Positions 15,397-20,370 of a stretch of DNA of 20,370 nt are shown here, piece by piece; the stretch's first letter is position 1, and the number at the start of each line of letters is the position of its first letter. The notes beneath the pieces are model-generated. The model was not told the DNA's origin. It saw only the letters and a list, made by a program, of their open reading frames with translations, and ran no database searches. The position numbers were made by a program, and so were the translations under genes. The stretch comes from Actinomycetota bacterium (GTDB lineage: Bacteria; Actinomycetota; Actinomycetes; Nanopelagicales; Nanopelagicaceae). Location of the stretch: the NCBI GenBank assembly GCA_009924185.1, contig RFSC01000004.1, forward strand, positions 1 through 20,370, given 5' to 3'.

Positions 15397-15993
15397 GTGC
15401 TGAAAGTAGCGGTCACAGGCGGAATAGGTTCTGGCAAAAGCGCCGTGGGCGAGATTCTTGAAGAGCTGGGCGCAGTAATTGTTGACGCCGATGAACTAGC
15501 CCGAACGGTAATTGAAAGAGGCAACTCAGGTTACGACCAAGTGCTAGCTGCTTTTGGAGATGAAGTATTGACCTCCGGCGAAATTGATAGAGCCAAGTTG
15601 GCGGGTTTAGTTTTTTCAGATCCAGAGTTACGCAAGAAACTAGAGAGCATTATTCATCCCTTAGTGCGCGAAGCTGCTGAGGAGATTATGAAATCTGCTC
15701 CCTCGGGATCAGTTGTAGTAAATGAGATCCCACTTCTCTTTGAAACAAATGGTGCAAAGCGGTTTGATTTTGTTATTGCGGTTCAAACGCCAATGGAGCT
15801 ACGCATCGAGCGTTTATCTCAGCGGGGCATGAAGCTGTACGAGATTGAAAAACGCATCGCCGTTCAGGCCAGTGATCAAGAGAGGGCTAGTATCGCTAAC
15901 GTAATTGTTGTAAATGATGGCTCTTTGGATCAGTTGAGGTCAAAGGTAGAAGAGTTATGGTTTACGCAGTTACAGCCTAAGGCTGGAAGCTAA
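15397..15993 (+). CDS. coaE: Dephospho-CoA kinase
   Basis: CoaE phosphorylates the ribose 3'-hydroxyl of dephospho-CoA in the last step of coenzyme A synthesis. The 198-residue protein is a P-loop kinase with Walker A GGIGSGKS (8-15), the DADELAR substrate segment (30-36), HPLVR, and VVNEIPLLFE in the core. The start GTG at 15397 gives the family N-terminus MLKVAVTGGIGSGKS. Mycobacterial CoaE carries an extra C-terminal UPF0157 domain, which is absent here; this is the minimal kinase. The stop overlaps the uvrB ATG by one base (TAATG), so the genes are coupled. Confidence 0.95.
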   Translation: MLKVAVTGGIGSGKSAVGEILEELGAVIVDADELARTVIERGNSGYDQVLAAFGDEVLTSGEIDRAKLAGLVFSDPELRKKLESIIHPLVREAAEEIMKSAPSGSVVVNEIPLLFETNGAKRFDFVIAVQTPMELRIERLSQRGMKLYEIEKRIAVQASDQERASIANVIVVNDGSLDQLRSKVEELWFTQLQPKAGS

Positions 15994-18074
15994 TGGTAAG
16001 AGCGGTCACTTCGACGCCAAGGGCAGACAAACCGTTTCAGGTTATTAGTGAGTTTCAACCTGCTGGAGATCAACCTGAAGCAATTCGAGAGCTTGCCTCC
16101 AGAGTAAATGCTGGAGAGCCGGACATTGTCCTGCTTGGTGCTACCGGTACCGGAAAGTCAGCAACGACTGCATGGTTAATTGAACAGGTGCAACGACCAA
16201 CACTTGTCTTGGCTCCAAACAAAACATTGGCAGCACAGTTGGCTAATGAGTTTCGTGAGCTTTTGCCTAATAACGCTGTTGAGTACTTCGTTTCATATTA
16301 CGACTACTACCAACCTGAGGCCTATGTTCCTCAAACCGATACTTTTATTGAAAAGGATTCCTCTGTTAATTCAGAGGTAGAGCGGTTGCGTTATTCAGCA
16401 ACATACTCACTATTGACTAGGCGAGATGTTGTAGTGGTTGCGACGGTATCTTGCATTTACGGGTTGGGTACTCCACAGGAGTACATAGATCGTATGGTTC
16501 GTATTTCGGTGGGGGACTCTATTGATCGCAACGTTTTGCTCAGAAGATTTGTGGATATTCAATACAAAAGAAATGACATGGCTTTCGAGAGAGGCACCTT
16601 TAGAGTGCGTGGAGACACTGTAGAAATCATCCCAGTGTATGAAGAGCTTGCTATTCGCATTGAAATGTTTGGTGATGAGATTGAGCGCTTAACGACCTTA
16701 CATCCCTTGACCGGAGAGATTGTCAGTGATGTTAAAGAGGTGTTCATCTTCCCAGCCACACATTATTCGGCAGGACCAGACACTATGAAACGGGCCATTT
16801 CAGATATAGAAGCGGAGCTGGCTGTTCGCCTTGAAGAGCTAGAGAAACAAAACAAGCTTTTAGAGGCGCAGAGATTAAGGATGCGTACTCAGTTTGATAT
16901 TGAAATGATGTTGCAACTGGGATTTTGCTCGGGAATCGAGAACTACTCTCGGCATATCGATGGCAGAGCACAAGGCTCGCCACCTAACTGTTTATTGGAT
17001 TACTTCCCTGAGGATTTCCTATGTGTCATTGATGAATCGCACATCACTGTTCCGCAGATTGGCGCCATGCACGAGGGTGATGCCTCTCGAAAAAGAACCT
17101 TGGTAGAACATGGATTCCGTCTGCCGAGCGCCTTAGATAACCGTCCGCTTACCTTTAAAGAGTTTTTAGAGCGCACTCCGCAAAAGGTTTACTTGTCTGC
17201 AACTCCGGGACCGTATGAGATGGAAAAAACTGGGGGAGAGTTTGTTGAACAGGTAATCAGGCCGACCGGATTAATAGATCCAAAGATTGTCCTGAAACCA
17301 ATCAAGAACCAGATTGATGACTTGATGCAGGAAATCAAATTACGTGCAGAACGCAATGAACGAGTACTTGTAACCACCCTTACAAAGAAGATGGCTGAGG
17401 ATTTAACTGACTTTTTCACCGATGCCGGCATTCGGGTTAGATACCTGCACTCAGAGGTAGACACTCTGCGGCGAGTAGAACTACTTCGCGAGTTACGTCT
17501 TGGAGAGTACGACGTTCTTATTGGAATCAACCTATTGCGAGAGGGATTGGACCTACCAGAAGTTTCACTGGTGGCCATTTTGGATGCAGACAAAGAAGGC
17601 TTCCTGCGCTCTACAAGATCTCTAATCCAAACTATTGGTCGCGCCGCGCGAAATGTATCTGGCGAGGTTCATATGTATGCCGACAATGTCACTGATTCGA
17701 TGGCAAGAGCTATTGATGAGACTAATCGTCGCAGAGCAAAGCAGGTGGCGTATAACACCGCACATGGAATAGATCCACAACCTTTGCGAAAGAAAATCGC
17801 TGACATTACAGATTTGATAGCGCAGGAAAGCGATGACACAGATTCTCTGTTGTCCGGCTCAAAGCGTCGAGCGATCACAGAGACTCCGGTTGGCGTTCAT
17901 GCCAAATCCCTCGTAGCCTTGCCCCGCACCGAACTGCTCGGGCTAATCGATTCTCTTACTGAACAGATGAGAAATGCTGCGGCAGAATTGCAGTTTGAAC
18001 TTGCAGCAAGATTGCGTGACGAGATTAAAGAGTTAAAACGGGAATTAAGAGCTATGGAAGAGGCGGGAATGTAA
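15993..18074 (+). CDS. uvrB: UvrABC excinuclease subunit B
   Basis: UvrB is the damage-verifying, helicase-like subunit of nucleotide excision repair; it is loaded by UvrA and recruits UvrC. The 693-residue length is normal. Visible features are Walker A GATGTGKS (49-56), the beta-hairpin segment EYFVSYYDYYQPEAYVPQTD (97-116) that clamps one DNA strand, the DESH helicase motif (347-350), later helicase motifs (INLLREGLDLPEV, QTIGRAARN) and a C-terminal UVR coiled-coil for UvrC binding (about 650-690). GTGKS in place of the more common GSGKT is a mild variant. It overlaps coaE and uvrA by one base each. I found no LexA-type operator (GAAC-N4-GTTC) upstream of coaE, so SOS control is not evident. 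Confidence 0.97.
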   Translation: MVRAVTSTPRADKPFQVISEFQPAGDQPEAIRELASRVNAGEPDIVLLGATGTGKSATTAWLIEQVQRPTLVLAPNKTLAAQLANEFRELLPNNAVEYFVSYYDYYQPEAYVPQTDTFIEKDSSVNSEVERLRYSATYSLLTRRDVVVVATVSCIYGLGTPQEYIDRMVRISVGDSIDRNVLLRRFVDIQYKRNDMAFERGTFRVRGDTVEIIPVYEELAIRIEMFGDEIERLTTLHPLTGEIVSDVKEVFIFPATHYSAGPDTMKRAISDIEAELAVRLEELEKQNKLLEAQRLRMRTQFDIEMMLQLGFCSGIENYSRHIDGRAQGSPPNCLLDYFPEDFLCVIDESHITVPQIGAMHEGDASRKRTLVEHGFRLPSALDNRPLTFKEFLERTPQKVYLSATPGPYEMEKTGGEFVEQVIRPTGLIDPKIVLKPIKNQIDDLMQEIKLRAERNERVLVTTLTKKMAEDLTDFFTDAGIRVRYLHSEVDTLRRVELLRELRLGEYDVLIGINLLREGLDLPEVSLVAILDADKEGFLRSTRSLIQTIGRAARNVSGEVHMYADNVTDSMARAIDETNRRRAKQVAYNTAHGIDPQPLRKKIADITDLIAQESDDTDSLLSGSKRRAITETPVGVHAKSLVALPRTELLGLIDSLTEQMRNAAAELQFELAARLRDEIKELKRELRAMEEAGM

Positions 18075-20370
18075 TGAGCGCGGATCGTTTGATCGTACGC
18101 GGCGCCCGCGAACACAATCTAAAAAATGTCTCTTTGGATTTGCCTCGTAACGCGATGATTGTCTTCACAGGATTATCAGGTTCCGGTAAATCCTCTCTGG
18201 CATTTGACACCATTTTTGCCGAGGGGCAACGTAGATATGTAGAGTCCTTATCGGCTTATGCACGCCAATTCTTGGGTCAAATGGATAAACCCGATGTTGA
18301 TTTTATTGAAGGTCTTTCCCCGGCGGTTTCCATCGACCAAAAATCGACCAATAGAAATCCTCGCTCTACCGTGGGGACTATTACCGAAGTTTATGATTAC
18401 TTGAGACTGTTATTCGCTCGCGCTGGAAAGCCACACTGTCCGGAGTGCGGAAAAGCAATTGCCAAGCAAACCCCACAAAATATCGTTGATCAAATCCTCG
18501 AACTGCCAAGTGAAACCAAGTTTCAGGTTTTAGCTCCCATGATTCGGGCTCGAAAAGGTGAGTTTGTTGATCTTTTCAAAGATTTAGCTTCACAAGGATA
18601 CTCTCGCGCTCGAGTTGATGGAGTAACAATCTCTTTGACTGAGCCACCCAAATTGAAGAAACAAGAAAAGCACACCATCGAGGTGGTGGTTGATCGATTA
18701 ACCGCAAAGCCAGAGGGTAAACAAAGACTCACCGACTCAATCGAAACCGCCTTGAAGTTAGCCAGTGGTTTGGTAACTCTGGAGTTTGTCGATGCAAAAA
18801 CAGGGGAGAAGGAACGCACTTACAGCGAGCTTCTAGCTTGCCATGATTGTGGCCTCTCATTTCAGGAGATGGAGCCCAGATCCTTCTCCTTCAACTCACC
18901 ATTTGGAGCCTGCCCAGATTGCACTGGAATTGGGTCCAAGCTTGAGGTGGATGAAGAGTTAGTGATTCCCGACGATTCACTATCAATCGAGGATGGCGCA
19001 ATTGCACCTTGGTCTGGCGGGCAATCAGCAGATTACTTTTTAAATTTGTTGGAGGCATTAGCTGCTGATGTTAAGTTTTCACTTAAAACACCTTGGGTAA
19101 AACTTTCGCAAAAGGCCAAAGATGCGATTCTTAATGGCTATGAGTATGAGGTTCATGTTAAATACAAAAACCGTTATGGTCGAGTAAGAAATTATTCAAC
19201 TGGCTTTGAGGGAGTAAAGCCTTTTATCGAACGCAGACATGCAGAAACTGACAGTGATTACAGTCGAGAAAAGTATGAAGCTTTTATGCGGGAAACCCCA
19301 TGTCCGGCGTGTAAAGGAACTCGACTAAAGCCAGAGGTATTGGCAGTTACTTTAGGTGAGAAAAACATCGCTGAAATCTGCGAACTATCAATTGAGGACT
19401 GTGCCAAATTTCTAAAGGGTTTGAAGTTGGGGTCACGCGAAGCCAAGATTGCAGAGCGGGTAATGAAAGAGGTGCACGCCCGTTTAGGTTTTCTCCTGGA
19501 TGTAGGGCTTGAATACCTAACCTTGGCCCGTCCCGCTGCCACTCTTTCGGGAGGTGAAGCGCAGCGCATTAGATTAGCTACACAAATTGGCTCTGGATTG
19601 GTTGGAGTTTTGTATGTTTTGGATGAGCCAAGTATTGGATTGCACCAAAGAGATAACAAGCGCTTGATTGAAACCTTAACCCACCTTCGGGATCTGGGAA
19701 ATACCTTGATTGTTGTGGAGCATGATGAGGAGACGATTCGCACCGCTGACTGGATTGTTGACATTGGACCAGGTGCCGGCGAGCATGGTGGCGAGATTGT
19801 GGTTTCGGGCGATTATCAGGCTCTAATTGATTCGAAGCGTTCAATTACTGGTGCTTATATTTCAGGGCGCAGTGAAATTTCTATTCCTAAAGCACGTCGC
19901 GAGATAAATCCTAAACGCTCACTGACCATCAAGGACGCAAAGGAAAACAATCTAAAAAATCTTGATGTCAATATTCCACTAGGAGCATTTGTCGCGGTTA
20001 CTGGGGTTAGTGGCTCTGGTAAATCAACTTTGGTTAATGACATCCTGTACTCAGTACTAGCAAACAAGTTGAATGGAGCTCGGATTGTTCCAGGACGCCA
20101 TAGAACAATTGCGGGAATTGATCATCTCGACAAGGTTGTGCATGTAGACCAGTCACCAATTGGAAGGACTCCGCGCTCTAACCCTGCTACCTATACGGGG
20201 GTTTTTGACAAAATTCGAGCTCTCTTTGCAGAGACTAGCGAGGCCAAGGTTCGGGGTTACCAACAAGGGCGTTTCTCATTCAATGTGAAGGGCGGTCGCT
20301 GCGAAAACTGTGCTGGCGATGGAACGATCACAATCGAGATGAACTTCCTGCCTGATGTTTATGTACCTTG
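18074..20370 (+). CDS. uvrA: UvrABC excinuclease subunit A (3' end outside window)
   Basis: UvrA is the dimeric ABC-type ATPase that scans DNA for damage and loads UvrB. The frame is open from ATG 18074 to the window end, giving 765 complete codons of a usual 940-960. Visible parts are the first Walker A GLSGSGKS (33-40), a CPEC zinc-type motif, the UvrB-binding region (ARKGEFVDLFKDLASQGY through KHTIEVVVDRL), a four-cysteine zinc module (CHDC, then CPDC), the signature LSGGEAQRIRLA (from about 491), Walker B YVLDEPSIGLH, the second Walker A GVSGSGKS (644-651) and the start of the C-terminal zinc finger (GRCENCAGDG). The second signature and Walker B lie beyond the edge. The ATG shares its A with the uvrB stop (TAATG). 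Confidence 0.96.
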   Translation, partial: MSADRLIVRGAREHNLKNVSLDLPRNAMIVFTGLSGSGKSSLAFDTIFAEGQRRYVESLSAYARQFLGQMDKPDVDFIEGLSPAVSIDQKSTNRNPRSTVGTITEVYDYLRLLFARAGKPHCPECGKAIAKQTPQNIVDQILELPSETKFQVLAPMIRARKGEFVDLFKDLASQGYSRARVDGVTISLTEPPKLKKQEKHTIEVVVDRLTAKPEGKQRLTDSIETALKLASGLVTLEFVDAKTGEKERTYSELLACHDCGLSFQEMEPRSFSFNSPFGACPDCTGIGSKLEVDEELVIPDDSLSIEDGAIAPWSGGQSADYFLNLLEALAADVKFSLKTPWVKLSQKAKDAILNGYEYEVHVKYKNRYGRVRNYSTGFEGVKPFIERRHAETDSDYSREKYEAFMRETPCPACKGTRLKPEVLAVTLGEKNIAEICELSIEDCAKFLKGLKLGSREAKIAERVMKEVHARLGFLLDVGLEYLTLARPAATLSGGEAQRIRLATQIGSGLVGVLYVLDEPSIGLHQRDNKRLIETLTHLRDLGNTLIVVEHDEETIRTADWIVDIGPGAGEHGGEIVVSGDYQALIDSKRSITGAYISGRSEISIPKARREINPKRSLTIKDAKENNLKNLDVNIPLGAFVAVTGVSGSGKSTLVNDILYSVLANKLNGARIVPGRHRTIAGIDHLDKVVHVDQSPIGRTPRSNPATYTGVFDKIRALFAETSEAKVRGYQQGRFSFNVKGGRCENCAGDGTITIEMNFLPDVYVP

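Noticed and set aside
15300..15400. SOS (LexA) operator for coaE-uvrB-uvrA
   Set aside because: I found no GAAC-N4-GTTC-type palindrome upstream of coaE or near the uvrB and uvrA starts.
19258..19764. 168-codon minus-strand frame inside uvrA, and other long antisense frames in pyk, polA and uvrB
   Set aside because: They lie wholly inside well-conserved genes on the other strand, show no family features and have no ribosome binding sites or promoters; they are shadows of coding sequence.
1..20370. Mobile element, CRISPR array, prophage or defence system
   Set aside because: All long frames are conserved housekeeping or transport genes in an order typical of Actinobacteria. I saw no transposase, direct-repeat array, integrase or attachment duplication.

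Overview
This window is a gene-dense stretch of core chromosome, most likely from a low-GC, streamlined actinobacterium. A freshwater acI (Nanopelagicales-type) organism fits best, but that assignment is inference. The evidence is gene content and order: pyruvate kinase, a short tRNA, a PdtaR/Rv1626-type ANTAR response regulator, a five-gene branched-chain amino acid transporter, a hotdog thioesterase, polA, rpsA, coaE, uvrB and uvrA. From memory, Mycobacterium (pykA, pdtaR, polA, rpsA, coaE, uvrB, uvrA) and Streptomyces (pyk2, an ANTAR regulator and liv genes near polA, rpsA and coaE) keep very similar orders. The base composition looks like the mid-40s % GC by eye, unusually low for Actinobacteria. 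Intergenic gaps are short and starts often overlap the preceding stop as TAATG, as expected of a reduced genome.

Layout. 1-3803: the 3' part of gltB, then gltD (glutamate synthase, ammonia assimilation). 3843-5282: pyk, with a leaderless-type promoter. 5302-5374: a 73-nt tRNA with a CAA anticodon but no long variable arm. 5376-5969: pdtaR, starting one base after the tRNA. 6111-10822: livJ, a strong hairpin, then livHMGF. 10823-11227 (minus): a thioesterase that abuts livF tail to tail and is divergent from polA. 11265-13823: polA. 13979-15325: rpsA, closed by a strong terminator. 15397 to the window end: coaE-uvrB-uvrA, with uvrA cut off by the window edge.

The genes cover nitrogen assimilation (gltBD), lower glycolysis (pyk), scavenging of branched-chain amino acids (liv), RNA-level signalling (pdtaR), translation (rpsA, tRNA), CoA synthesis (coaE) and DNA repair (polA, uvrB, uvrA). 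I see no mobile element, CRISPR array, toxin system or clearly novel system. The points worth a second look are the atypical tRNA and its junction with pdtaR, several leaderless promoters (including a compact divergent pair between the thioesterase and polA), the structured leader of livJ, a substrate-binding protein with no lipobox, and the hairpin separating livJ from livHMGF.
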